In this document: piece after piece, positions 16,953 through 25,752 of the stretch
How positions within the stretch are numbered: position 1 is the first letter of the stretch
Layout of the letters: each line of letters starts with the position of its first letter
Assembly (NCBI GenBank): GCA_017618715.1
Contig: JAFZTS010000042.1
Span: 1-64,000 of the forward strand
DNA length: 64,000 bases
From: Bacteroidales bacterium
Lineage (GTDB): Bacteria; Bacteroidota; Bacteroidia; Bacteroidales; UBA3663
Direction: 5' to 3'
Position numbers and translations under genes: made by a program
Notes under the pieces: generated by a model
What the model saw: only the letters and a program-made list of their open reading frames with translations
Databases searched by the model: none
What the model was told of the DNA's origin: nothing

Positions 16953-18605
16953 TTATGCGCAGAATCCAATGCCGCGTGTCTTCTTGTCGTAACCTTCCTC
17001 CTTGCAGATTCGGTTAAGCGAATCGAAGCTGATGTCATGACCATAGAGAACGTATTCCACGCGTTGGCGACGCACCACATTCTCAATCTGGCCACCGCTG
17101 AAGTCATATTGTGATGCAAGCGCCAGGGCGGTTTTCTCGTCGATTTCGGGCAACATCGACCGCCAAATCTTCGCCTTGGTCTCCTTCTGCGGCTTGTGGA
17201 ACTCGATGCTGAAGAGGAATCGGCGCTCAAAAGCCTTGTCGAGGGCTCCGGGCATATTGCTCGTACAAATCATGATGCCGTTGAGCTTCTCCATCCGTTC
17301 GAGCAGGATGTTCTGCACGCTGTGGTACATCTTCCCTACAGCATCGCCATCGCCCTGTTCATTACGTTTGCCCAAAATGGCATCGCACTCGTTGAAGAGC
17401 AGGATGGGGCAAAGCGCACTTTTGGCAGCCAAGGCCTCATATTGGTCGAAGAGCTCTGTGACGTGCTTCTCGTAGTCGCCCACCCATTTGGAGATGAGTT
17501 GAGAGACTTGTGCCACCAGTACCGCGCGTCCAGTAGCGATACTGATTTGATTGACAAGTTCCGTCTTGCCACTACCCGGCCCTCCGTGGAGCAGTACGCA
17601 GAAACCTGTGCGCATATCGTTGTCCTTCAGGCGCTGCTGTACATCGTTGAATGTCTTCGGGCTCAACAGGTCCATCAGTCGTTCCACCTGACGCTGCTCC
17701 TCGGCATTGTAGAAGAGCTCCTTTCGCGTCAGTTTCTCGGGCAGTATCACGTTGTCAGGCGTGACAGCCTTGCGCGTAGCAAGATTGATGTGGAACTCCT
17801 TGAGCACCGTCTTGATGGCATGTTCGGTGAGCTGGAAGCTGTCGGGCTCGGCCATGCCGTCGTTCATGGCGTTCTCCAGCAGACCAAGCTTGGCCAAATC
17901 GCCCGTACCATTGTTGATGCCGTTGCAGATATCGTAGGTCTCGTACGATTCCTCAAGGATATCTTCATACATCGACGACGAAATCTCGGTTTCGTGATGG
18001 AAGATGAGGCGCGCTGCTGCGATGAGGAACAACACCTGCTCTGCTGTTGAAAGAGGCAACGCCATCAGCTGCTTCGACAACTCGAGATGCTGGGTGGAGT
18101 TGAGCAAATCGCGGACGTCAAGGGTCATGGTGGAATAGTATTCGGAGTCGTTATCGGTCATGTTCAACCAGCCATGAATATCGCGCATCACTTCGATAGC
18201 TGTATAGGAGGCGGGGTCGCGCGGCTGGAAGGGTTCGTCGTAAGTAACTGCTTTGACCACCTCCTTGCAGAGACGATAACCCTGCCGTGTACCATTATAG
18301 TCATGGACGTGAGTGTGGTAAATCATCCGCCTTTGGCGCAAACGTTCGAAGTCGTCGTGCAAGGTCATGACCTTTAGGACCGAACAATCGAGATAATGTG
18401 CAATCTCGCGGCGGCTCGCTACCGCATCGCCATCGAGCATGATGGCCAAAATGACACATTCGACAGGACTAATCTTCAGCTTGCGCTTGATAAAGGATGT
18501 CTCGCGTTTCACCGAAAGGAACATTGCTTCACTCAGTTTGCTGTCCCTGGCCTTCGTCAAAATGGTTTCGAAGGCGCTTGCCAAAGTCATTTTCGTTGTA
18601 CTCAT
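16953..18605 (-). CDS. AAA ATPase with N-terminal winged-helix-like region
   Basis: 550 residues from the ATG at 18605; the frame extends two codons further only with TTG. Residues about 45-95 look like a winged helix (ISPVECVILAIM, SRREIAHYLDCS, VMTLHDDFERLR). A helical middle region follows, then an AAA domain with Walker A GGPGSGKT at 341-348, an arginine-finger pair (ERRF) at about 460-463 and a sensor-2-like SGGQIENVV. The Walker B reads ILLFNECDA (401-409), with Asn where Asp is usual but the catalytic Glu kept. It lies 24 bases downstream of the helicase gene and is very probably co-transcribed with it. It is expected to be an ATP-driven remodeller acting on a DNA-protein target. Confidence 0.75.
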   Translation of the reverse strand: MSTTKMTLASAFETILTKARDSKLSEAMFLSVKRETSFIKRKLKISPVECVILAIMLDGDAVASRREIAHYLDCSVLKVMTLHDDFERLRQRRMIYHTHVHDYNGTRQGYRLCKEVVKAVTYDEPFQPRDPASYTAIEVMRDIHGWLNMTDNDSEYYSTMTLDVRDLLNSTQHLELSKQLMALPLSTAEQVLFLIAAARLIFHHETEISSSMYEDILEESYETYDICNGINNGTGDLAKLGLLENAMNDGMAEPDSFQLTEHAIKTVLKEFHINLATRKAVTPDNVILPEKLTRKELFYNAEEQRQVERLMDLLSPKTFNDVQQRLKDNDMRTGFCVLLHGGPGSGKTELVNQISIATGRAVLVAQVSQLISKWVGDYEKHVTELFDQYEALAAKSALCPILLFNECDAILGKRNEQGDGDAVGKMYHSVQNILLERMEKLNGIMICTSNMPGALDKAFERRFLFSIEFHKPQKETKAKIWRSMLPEIDEKTALALASQYDFSGGQIENVVRRQRVEYVLYGHDISFDSLNRICKEEGYDKKTRGIGFCA

Positions 18606-18629
18606 TCGCAAATCATCAAAAAAAGTTAA

Positions 18630-21600
18630 TTATATCGCAGACAAATCTCTCGGACGGAAGATGCGTGGCATCAGATAACCGTGTCGCATGCCACCCTGGT
18701 CGTCGGAATAGGTCACCAGATGTCCGTGCCCCTTGCTTTGCGCCAGCGCCCGCTGCTTCTTGTCGAAGATATTTTCGCCGAAGCGCTGGGCACGAGCAAT
18801 GCCCTGCAGGATGTTGCCGGTCACGACGTACGCTATCTCGCGCGTCCGTTTGGGGCGAATGCTGTCCCATTTCTGGAGGGTGAATCCATGCACACGGCTG
18901 CGGAAGATGTTGAGCTGTGACTGACGGCTGATGGTGTCGAGGACGGCATGTTCAGTGAGGGGAATCTCGAGCTTTCGTCGTCCGTCGTTCACGGCAAAGA
19001 CGGCCTTGATGTTGGAGCGCGACAGTCTGCCGTTGGCGATGCGATAGCCCAGAAAGATGCCTATCGACACGAAGTCGATCATCCCTTTATTATCGATGAC
19101 ACCATCCTCGAACAAATACATCGGGATGCCCACTACCTGACTTGGGAAGAACATCGCGAGATCACGCTTGAAGGCTCGTATGTCGGACTCCACCTTCATA
19201 ATCTGCCTGTTTTGTCCCTCCATGTCATAAGCTTGACGCTTCAGTGCCTCAAGTCGCTTTGGAGTGTATTTCGCCTGTTCACCGGGGTCGGTGTAGCGTG
19301 TCAGTTCGGCAAGCTTCCGTGCGGCCACAAGTCGCAGTTGTTTGTAACGTATCAGGATGTTCTTCACCTTCTCGTCCTTTGATTCGTCAATCCTTCGTTT
19401 CACCGTGATTATATCTACCAACGTCTTTTGCAGGCGTTCGATTTCGGCAGCCGTCATGGGTTTGCGAAGCACATCCACCTCCAGTTCATCGAGCCAGGCA
19501 TCCTGTTCGAATACGCTCCTGGCCTCCGCTTTGTCTTTGCCTGGAGCAAAGACCAGACGGTTCACTAGGGTAGCCCTAAGCGGCATCACCTTGGCCACAA
19601 GCTCGTTCTCGCCGTTCTCGTTCAGGTAGTCCATCAGGTCGTGGTAGCGTTGCAATACTTCTTGAAGCATCTCCTCCTGGTCGTGGCAATTCATCAAGGC
19701 CAAGGAGTTCATGAAGAGGCGCACCAGGTCGGACTGCGTTTCCTCATCGTTGATGTCGGGCATGTCGGGGATGAATGCTGCCATCTCGGGACGGTCGAGC
19801 AAGTACTCCTTGACCACGCGCGAACCGTACTTGTTGAGGATATTCTCGTAGGGCGCATAGGTTTTCTGGTTGGCCGTCACATTGGCATTGAGCGAACGCT
19901 GCCGACGCTCATTCATCATCAGGAAGCGTTGTTCGGCGGGGATGGGCGACGATAGGATGATGTAGTGGCAATGGTCGAGCTGGCCGGTGCGGTCGGCACG
20001 GCCGTCGAACTGCGTCTGACGGTCGGCACAGTCCTGCAGCTCCCAGGTGATGACGACGCGCTTACGTGTGTCATCGAACTCGGGACTGTTGTGGAGCGAG
20101 ATGCCCGTACCCATCATGCGGTTGCCGATCAGGACATCGAGCCGCCCGTTGTTGAAGTCGGCTGCCAACTTCTTCTTGTCGCTGGGCTTGCACCTTACGC
20201 AGACTGCGCTGCTGTCCTCGTCGTTGAGCCGCAACCCGAGACGTCGTTGTGTCAGTACACCCACGCTGTAACCTGCCTGTTCGATGCGATGCACGAAGTA
20301 ATCGATCGGACTAAGTGGCAGGCCGGTCAGCGTTCGGTCAATGCGACGACGGATGCTTTCGTAGGCTTCCTTTGCTTCACCATCAGGGAAGGCGGCATTG
20401 AGCTCGTGGATGCTGATCACATCGTCGCACTTGTAGTGAGGAGCATGCTCATGCTTGCGAGCATCGCTGGGACGAACGCCCATACCGGTGACACTGTAGT
20501 GGAGCATGCCGCTCAGACTCTTGTGCAACACGAGGGCGAATTCGTCGGAAGGCAGTACTTCACCGACATTGGCTAGACTCTCGAGCTGGGCCTCCATCGT
20601 ATGATTGATTTGCACGATGGGTTTTTTCCCTTCGCGGAGCACGTCGAGGGTAGCTTCCACGGCATCCTCAGCCTTGGTGGACATCAGCAACTGCTGGATG
20701 ATGGGCATCATACGCTTCGAAAAACGTTCATAGAAGACATTGACCGAGTCCTCGGTCAATGGAATAAATGCGTCCAGATTACACTTTCGACGCAACACCT
20801 CCTCGGCATCGATCGTATTGAGATAGGGCTCGATGAAACGCTCCTGGAAGTCGTAGAGATCCTGCACGATTTCGATCACAGTATCGTAGCGTCGGCGTCG
20901 GAGAGCCACGGCATCTTCGTCGGTGGTGATACGCAATTCGCGCACCACACCGCTCATGTCGCGTTCGCGACGTGTCATGCAACCCGATTCGGTTAGGCCC
21001 TTGGCCAATTCCTCCTGCAGGATGGGGCCGCCATGAGCCACAATGTCGATGAGTTGCTCGGCTCCGATGTGGGCATCGCCGATGGCCGTCTTGAGGGCAT
21101 AGAGCGGCATGGAAGAGGGATATTTGGCATAGGTGGCCGACGCGTAACACACGCCTCGGGCCTGCTGCACGGCTTCGCGGAAAAAACGTCCCACATTGCT
21201 CATGTCGCCACTGGCATTGTGACATTCGTCCATCAACAGATACGTATCCTTTATGAAATTACGCACACGAGCGACCTTCCAATTGGTGCTCTCACGGCGC
21301 ATCAGTTGCGAGTATGTCAGCATCAGGAAATCGTAGCCTGGGGGCAACGTGCCATGCAGGCGGAAGTGCTCCATCTCGCTTCGTGTGGGCAGTTCGTACA
21401 CCACATTGCCCTGCTGGTCGGTGACCGTGGCTTCGCGATCGGCATTGAGGATGAAGGGACGAAGGTGTCCGCAGCCGATGTCGTGCAGGTCACGGTACAT
21501 GTCGGAGAAGAGCAGCGAGCGTTCGGTCACATACACAGGGTTCCTGCCCTTCAGCAACGACCACACAATCAAGGCGGCCAGCTGTCGCCCCTTGCCCACG

Positions 21601-21905
21601 CCTGTCATGTCGCCGAGGATGAAACCACGACCACGGCCCATCTGGAAGATGGCCATCGCCACGCCATCAATCTGTTCGGCGCTCAATACGCGCTGCATCT
21701 CGTCAATGGTGTAGAAGCCCAACTGCTGTCGTACCCACTGATCCACCGGACCTTTCTCCTGCTCAATCTGGGTCAACACATTTTCCACAGCACTGGCCAT
21801 ACCCATCGGAATCATCGTCCCGATCTTTCCGCCTGTGCTAAAGGGTTGATAGGCCACTGTGTCGGCCACTTCCATCATCATCATTTGGTTATCTCTTGGC
21901 TCCAT
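18630..21905 (-). CDS. Strawberry-notch-type (SBNO) superfamily 2 helicase
   Basis: 1091 residues from the ATG at 21905 (MEPRDNQMMMM). The longer frame begins with TTG inside a promoter-like box. Helicase motifs: Walker A GDMTGVGKG at 98-106, a DECH box (LLMDECHNASG) at 226-229, and SATYAKYP as motif III. The second lobe has VLIGNRMMGTGISLHN and the arginine-finger region DGRADRTGQ, then LSSPIPAEQRFLMMNERRQRSLNANVTA, characteristic of the SBNO family. These are ATPases thought to translocate on nucleic acid. In bacteria they mainly occur in mobile elements and phages, often fused to or beside methyltransferases, but neither partner is seen here. It leads an operon with the AAA ATPase. Confidence 0.82.
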   Translation of the reverse strand: MEPRDNQMMMMEVADTVAYQPFSTGGKIGTMIPMGMASAVENVLTQIEQEKGPVDQWVRQQLGFYTIDEMQRVLSAEQIDGVAMAIFQMGRGRGFILGDMTGVGKGRQLAALIVWSLLKGRNPVYVTERSLLFSDMYRDLHDIGCGHLRPFILNADREATVTDQQGNVVYELPTRSEMEHFRLHGTLPPGYDFLMLTYSQLMRRESTNWKVARVRNFIKDTYLLMDECHNASGDMSNVGRFFREAVQQARGVCYASATYAKYPSSMPLYALKTAIGDAHIGAEQLIDIVAHGGPILQEELAKGLTESGCMTRRERDMSGVVRELRITTDEDAVALRRRRYDTVIEIVQDLYDFQERFIEPYLNTIDAEEVLRRKCNLDAFIPLTEDSVNVFYERFSKRMMPIIQQLLMSTKAEDAVEATLDVLREGKKPIVQINHTMEAQLESLANVGEVLPSDEFALVLHKSLSGMLHYSVTGMGVRPSDARKHEHAPHYKCDDVISIHELNAAFPDGEAKEAYESIRRRIDRTLTGLPLSPIDYFVHRIEQAGYSVGVLTQRRLGLRLNDEDSSAVCVRCKPSDKKKLAADFNNGRLDVLIGNRMMGTGISLHNSPEFDDTRKRVVITWELQDCADRQTQFDGRADRTGQLDHCHYIILSSPIPAEQRFLMMNERRQRSLNANVTANQKTYAPYENILNKYGSRVVKEYLLDRPEMAAFIPDMPDINDEETQSDLVRLFMNSLALMNCHDQEEMLQEVLQRYHDLMDYLNENGENELVAKVMPLRATLVNRLVFAPGKDKAEARSVFEQDAWLDELEVDVLRKPMTAAEIERLQKTLVDIITVKRRIDESKDEKVKNILIRYKQLRLVAARKLAELTRYTDPGEQAKYTPKRLEALKRQAYDMEGQNRQIMKVESDIRAFKRDLAMFFPSQVVGIPMYLFEDGVIDNKGMIDFVSIGIFLGYRIANGRLSRSNIKAVFAVNDGRRKLEIPLTEHAVLDTISRQSQLNIFRSRVHGFTLQKWDSIRPKRTREIAYVVTGNILQGIARAQRFGENIFDKKQRALAQSKGHGHLVTYSDDQGGMRHGYLMPRIFRPRDLSAI

Positions 21906-22049
21906 CTTGTTGTCGTGTAATGTGTCAGGTTTCTTGTAGCTTAATTCATGCCGCAAAGTTAACGTCGGTGTGTTACCAGTATTGATACATCCCTGTTAAT
22001 TTATCTTAACTTCGTGGGGCATTTCCTCCATTTTTCACTTTTTAGGCTG

Positions 22050-22079
22050 CAAAGATACGCTGCTTTTCCAACATTGCAA
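22050..22079 (-). promoter_or_regulatory. Promoter of the SBNO helicase operon
   Basis: Minus-strand TATCTTTG (22050-22057) and TTG (22077-22079) with 19 bases between them, giving a leader of about 140 bases. A second -7-like box, TAACTTTG (21954-21961), lies closer to the ATG but has no good -33 partner. Confidence 0.65.
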
Positions 22080-22126
22080 ATACTTTTCAACGTTGCAAAC
22101 CTGACAACATCTCGATGGAACACAAA

Positions 22127-22158
22127 GAGGGCCGCACAACCTTCGCTGTGCAGCCCTC
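22127..22158 (-). terminator. Terminator after the PNPOx-like gene
   Basis: GAGGGC (22127-22132) pairs with GCCCTC (22153-22158), with further pairing of CGCAC/GTGCA inside. It lies 24 bases past the stop at 22182. Confidence 0.65.
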
Positions 22159-22181
22159 AATTTCCCTATTTGCTTCCAAAA

Positions 22182-22577
22182 CTAAAACTCAAAGGTCTTG
22201 GCAGGAGCAACAAATGAGCAGATCGATGCCTTAACATTGGTCAGATAATACACTGCCGTGTTACCATCTTTCTCATCATACATCGCACGCAGCTGGGGAT
22301 AGGCATCGAGCATTGCTTTCTTGGCCTCGATGCGAGGATCTTCCACCAACACCGCAGTAATGCGACACCACGAACCCTGTCCATCAAATGCGCTGATCTC
22401 CACCTTCGGATTCGCAGCAATCTGATGAGCTACAGGCTTCACATGTCCCGTCTGCACATACAGCTTACCTTCGAACTCATTAAATGTCCCAAACGGACGC
22501 ACACGAGGCTGGTCTCCCTCGCACGTAGCAATGAAGTAGCACGGACAGCCCTTCACAAACTTCAAAATCTCTTCCAT
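22182..22577 (-). CDS. Pyridoxamine 5'-phosphate oxidase-like flavin-binding protein
   Basis: 131 residues from the ATG at 22577 (MEEILKFVKG). A split-barrel FMN-binding fold is suggested by YFIATCEGDQPRVRPFG, GKLYVQTGHVKPVAHQI, NPKVEISAFD and a Trp-Cys-Arg-Ile strand. Members of this short group bind FMN or related cofactors and are usually annotated by fold only; a true PdxH function is unlikely because the protein is much shorter. The LacX-like gene ends 25 bases upstream, so the two are probably one operon. Confidence 0.75.
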   Translation of the reverse strand: MEEILKFVKGCPCYFIATCEGDQPRVRPFGTFNEFEGKLYVQTGHVKPVAHQIAANPKVEISAFDGQGSWCRITAVLVEDPRIEAKKAMLDAYPQLRAMYDEKDGNTAVYYLTNVKASICSFVAPAKTFEF

Positions 22578-22602
22578 AATGATTTGTTTATGCACTTAAT
22601 AC

Positions 22603-23574
22603 TTATTCTACGATAATCTGATACCGAGCCTCAAAGGTAGCAGATGGAGCGAGTGTCTGGATCCAATCCTTTTCTTCGTAGGTACCAGTATAATGTACAC
22701 GGTCACATCGTCCATACCAAGGCTCGATGCAGACGAATGGTGCATTCTTGCCTGGAGGTGACCACAGTCCCATGAGCGGAGCCTCGCTCTTGAGGGTGAG
22801 GTAAGGTTTGCGGTCGGCATCGCACAACGTCACAACGGGAACCTGCCCGTTCTTGAAAATGAGGGCATCACGGTCAAAGCTCGACGTATTGATGGGCAGA
22901 TAGCCGCCCGCCTCGGTCTCGATGGTCGTACTTTGTGCAGGATCGACGCATCCCTTCTCGGTGATGATGCCCTTCTGCAGGGTGGTGGCCTCTGTACCGA
23001 GCTTGAAGAAACCACGCTCGGTACTCTTTGCCAACACTTCGTTCTGACGAATCACACCCGCCGCCACGGTTTCGTCGCTTAGCAGAGGCCAATAGAAAGC
23101 AGGATGAGCGCCAATCTGGAACTTCATCTCGTTCGCCTTGTCGGGATTGATGACGCGCCAAATCACCTCAACACCGCGACCCACCAGACGATAACCTATC
23201 TCAAGGCGGAACGGGTAAGGATACTTTTTCAAGGTTTCTTCTCCCGACTCCAGCACAAACATCAGCTGGGGATTGCCCTCGCTGTCGGGCGTATCGCTGA
23301 GGAGGGTGAAATCCATGTCGCGAGCAAAACCATGCTGACCAAGATGATAGGTCTGAGGCGCTGCATCAGATGCGGAACCAGGTCCTGCACTACGATATTC
23401 TCCGTCCCATACCGAGCCCACGATGGGGAAAAGAACGGGCGAATGACGCTTCCAAAAAGCAGGGTCGGCCTGCCAAAGATACTCGCGACCCGTAGCATTC
23501 AATACAAGCGACGACAATTCGGCGCCATGTTCAGCCACCTGAATGGTGATGATTCCGTTTGTAATGGTTTTCAT
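22603..23574 (-). CDS. Aldose 1-epimerase family protein (LacX-like), cytoplasmic
   Basis: 323 residues without a signal peptide. It starts MKTITNGIITIQVAEHGAEL, then REYLWQADPAFWKRHSPVLFPIVGSV and GQHGFARDMDF, the pattern of the LacX-like branch of the mutarotase superfamily. The likely catalytic His is in IGAHPAFYWP, and a C-terminal CIEPWYGR block carries the catalytic Glu. It probably interconverts anomers of a hexose or hexose phosphate; the exact sugar cannot be read from sequence. It has its own promoter (23604-23634) and is divergent from the PepD-lid gene. Confidence 0.85.
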   Translation of the reverse strand: MKTITNGIITIQVAEHGAELSSLVLNATGREYLWQADPAFWKRHSPVLFPIVGSVWDGEYRSAGPGSASDAAPQTYHLGQHGFARDMDFTLLSDTPDSEGNPQLMFVLESGEETLKKYPYPFRLEIGYRLVGRGVEVIWRVINPDKANEMKFQIGAHPAFYWPLLSDETVAAGVIRQNEVLAKSTERGFFKLGTEATTLQKGIITEKGCVDPAQSTTIETEAGGYLPINTSSFDRDALIFKNGQVPVVTLCDADRKPYLTLKSEAPLMGLWSPPGKNAPFVCIEPWYGRCDRVHYTGTYEEKDWIQTLAPSATFEARYQIIVE

Positions 23575-23603
23575 AAAGGGGGTAGTTTTTCTGTTTGACG
23601 TTG

Positions 23604-23634
23604 CAAAGATACAAATTTATTTCATCAAATGCAA
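23604..23634 (-). promoter_or_regulatory. Promoter of the LacX-like gene
   Basis: Minus-strand TATCTTTG (23604-23611) and TTG (23632-23634), 20-base spacer. Confidence 0.75.
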
Positions 23635-23652
23635 TAATATGGCATCGTTTTT

Positions 23653-23683
23653 TTGCTTTTTATCAAAATATACCCTATCTTTG
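23653..23683 (+). promoter_or_regulatory. Promoter of the PepD-lid gene
   Basis: TTG (23653-23655), 20 bases, TATCTTTG (23676-23683). It overlaps the upstream extension of the ORF and so fixes the real start at 23704. Confidence 0.75.
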
Positions 23684-23703
23684 CCCACATAAAACTGAAG
23701 ATA

Positions 23704-24372
23704 ATGAACATAGCGAATCAAACCAACGGCTCCATAACACTTCATGCTCACCTCCCCTATCATGAAATACGTGCGCCCAAGGATTATATATATTATAAGG
23801 TACGCGTGCGAGGGGGAATGGGCGGTGATGCCAACGCAGATATCGTCAAGCAGCGCGCCAACTGTATCAAGGTTTTGGCCAATCTGCTGCAGGTAAGCAT
23901 CGTGCATCAGCATGTCGCACTCTATCTGGTTCGCTTCGAAGGTGGAGAGTCGGCCGACACCATTCCTGCCAACGCTGAAGCTCTCGTTGCCATCCCTTCC
24001 GAAATGGATCAGGAGTTCAAGGACATCATGATTCAAGGATCCTGCGCACTTCAGGCGCAATATGGAGTGACCGATCCAGATGTCGAAGTGCTGCTCAACT
24101 CTGCCGTATGGCATGGTAATATCATCGACGAAGAATCGACACGTCTCCTCCTCGCTGACATCAACGGCATACCGACAGGTCCCCTTGAGATGCGCACCGA
24201 CATCGTTGGCACAGCAATGACCAGCAACAGCATCGGCAGTGTCAAGATGATCCGCGCAGCATCATACTTTGAGATTAGCAACATCTGTCATAGCTTCCGC
24301 GAGAAGGACCTCCACCTGCTCGCCTCCAAGATTCGTCAGATCCTGGAGGTTAGTGGCGCCGAAATTCTCTAA
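23704..24372 (+). CDS. Stand-alone PepD (Xaa-His dipeptidase) lid/dimerisation domain
   Basis: 222 residues from MNIANQTNGS. The whole protein aligns in order with the middle of PepD-type M20 dipeptidases (about 485 residues): GSITLHAH, YYKVRVRGGMGGDANADI where PepD has L-K-G-L-K-G-G-H-S-G-x-x-I, then RANCIKVLANLL, RFEGGESADTIPANAEALV, and near the end TAMTSNSIGSVKM and QILEVSGAEIL. Both halves of the metal-binding catalytic domain are missing, and the GGHSG loop reads GGDAN. It cannot be a peptidase. The promoter, intact frame and short leader argue for an expressed protein and against a decaying remnant. Confidence 0.7.
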   Translation: MNIANQTNGSITLHAHLPYHEIRAPKDYIYYKVRVRGGMGGDANADIVKQRANCIKVLANLLQVSIVHQHVALYLVRFEGGESADTIPANAEALVAIPSEMDQEFKDIMIQGSCALQAQYGVTDPDVEVLLNSAVWHGNIIDEESTRLLLADINGIPTGPLEMRTDIVGTAMTSNSIGSVKMIRAASYFEISNICHSFREKDLHLLASKIRQILEVSGAEIL

Positions 24373-24493
24373 GTCTGAAGAAAACAATTCTTTTATGTGG
24401 TCGCTTCTATATAACAAATATGAGTGTTTATTTCTTTGAATTCTTGTGAAAATGGCCTCGTCTCTCGCTCCAATAGCGGACCGCTTTATTTTA

Positions 24494-24590
24494 TGCCCGT
24501 AGGGCAATTTTTTGCAGGTATTGGACCTGCTCATTTTCCGGCAGCCTGGCTCGGCTATTGATGCCAGAGCCGCTGCCATTTTCACCTGAC
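24494..24590 (-). repeat. Structured repeat element, copy 2 (promoterless)
   Basis: Read on the minus strand: AGGTGAAA-ATG, hairpin A (24577-24540; GGCTC pairing GAGCC where copy 1 has GGCAC/GTGCC), hairpin B (24530-24514; GCAGGT pairing ACCTGC), hairpin C (24506-24494; TGCCC pairing GGGCA). The similarity to copies 1 and 3 stops just 5' of the ATG, so the conserved leader and promoter are absent. It lies 29-40 bases before the plus-strand galM start. The remaining part of 24,373-24,618 holds no gene. Confidence 0.65.
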
Positions 24591-24618
24591 TTTTAAAGCA
24601 AAATAAAAACAGAACAAT

Positions 24619-25752
24619 ATGAAAACATCTATTTCTTTACTCCGTTTTCTCCCCTGCATCCTCGGTCTCTTCTGGGCCACCACAAATCTATCAGCCCAAG
24701 ACGAGATTCACGCGGTGACCCTTCGTCATCCGGCCACCGGCATCGAGATGACAGCCATCAACTATGGCGCACGTATCGTCAGTCTTAAGCCATACGGCAT
24801 CGACGTTGTCCTCGGCTACGACAAACTAAGCGATTATGTCGAGACACGTCAGAACTTCGGAGCCGTTGTGGGCCGATACATCGGGCGCATCATCCAGGGC
24901 CATCTCGAAATCGACGGAATCACTTACGAATTACAGAAGCAAGGAAGTGGCGACTGCGGTCATGGTGGCAATCCCAACTTCGGCGCACGCTATTGGAACA
25001 TCACCGCTTCGACTGACACCACCGTGACGATGCGCTACATTTCGCCCGATGGCGAGAACGGCTTCCCCGGCGAACTCACTCTCGACGTAACTTACACGTT
25101 GCTGCCCGATGCCCTGCGCATCGACTATCTAGCCACGACCAGTAAGCCTACCGTCTTGAATCCTTGCAATCACTCGTTCTTCAACCTCTCGGGTGATTTG
25201 GGCTGTGACGTGCTCGACGAAGCGCTTTGGATCGACAGCGACAGCATTGCTCTCTATGACGAGAACAAGCGCGTCTATGGCAAGCTCGGTGCTGTAGCTG
25301 ACACGCCGTTCGACTTCAATGAGCCCATATCCATTGGCTATCGCATTGACGACGACAACTTTCAGCTCGGCGTTACAGGCGGTTACGACCATTGTTATCA
25401 GCTTAACAACTATCTGCGCAATAAGCAACATTCCTGCAGTGGAGAATGCTGCAACAACAAATGCAACGACGAGGCATTGCTCCGCGCTCCAGTGGCATGG
25501 CTCCACGACAATGAAACAGGTCTCACTATGCAAGTCTATACCACCGAACCCGCTATGCAAATCTACACGGCCAACGGGCACAAGGGAAATCTGATAGGCA
25601 AGGAGGGCAAGCCCTATAACCGTCGCAATGCCATCTGTTTCGAGACGATGCACTTCCCCGACTCTCCCAACCAGCCACACTGGCCCTCCACCCTGCTTCG
25701 ACCAGGCGAGACCTTCCGCAGCACAACAATCTACAAGTTCCTCAAAGACTAA
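24619..25752 (+). CDS. galM: Exported aldose 1-epimerase (galactose mutarotase)
   Basis: 377 residues. The signal peptide ends NLSA/QDE. GalM motifs: NYGARIVSL, GRYIGRI, GHGGNPNFG, the catalytic His in NPCNHSFFNLSG (about 185), the substrate Asp in GGYDHCY (about 257) and the catalytic Glu in CFETMHFPDSPN (about 342). It interconverts alpha and beta anomers of galactose or glucose, here probably in the periplasm. Unusually, residues about 264-285 hold an insert with four cysteines (C273, C277, C278, C282). The AEC transporter gene starts on the base after its stop codon. Confidence 0.9.
   Translation: MKTSISLLRFLPCILGLFWATTNLSAQDEIHAVTLRHPATGIEMTAINYGARIVSLKPYGIDVVLGYDKLSDYVETRQNFGAVVGRYIGRIIQGHLEIDGITYELQKQGSGDCGHGGNPNFGARYWNITASTDTTVTMRYISPDGENGFPGELTLDVTYTLLPDALRIDYLATTSKPTVLNPCNHSFFNLSGDLGCDVLDEALWIDSDSIALYDENKRVYGKLGAVADTPFDFNEPISIGYRIDDDNFQLGVTGGYDHCYQLNNYLRNKQHSCSGECCNNKCNDEALLRAPVAWLHDNETGLTMQVYTTEPAMQIYTANGHKGNLIGKEGKPYNRRNAICFETMHFPDSPNQPHWPSTLLRPGETFRSTTIYKFLKD

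Noticed and set aside
16019..21905. Prophage or conjugative element around the SBNO helicase
   Set aside because: No capsid, portal, terminase, relaxase, Tra or integrase gene is present on either side, and composition looks like the neighbours'.
24262..24585. 107-codon minus-strand ORF containing element copy 2
   Set aside because: It extends by chance past the element into the 3' end of the PepD-lid gene; copies 1 and 3 do not share this frame.
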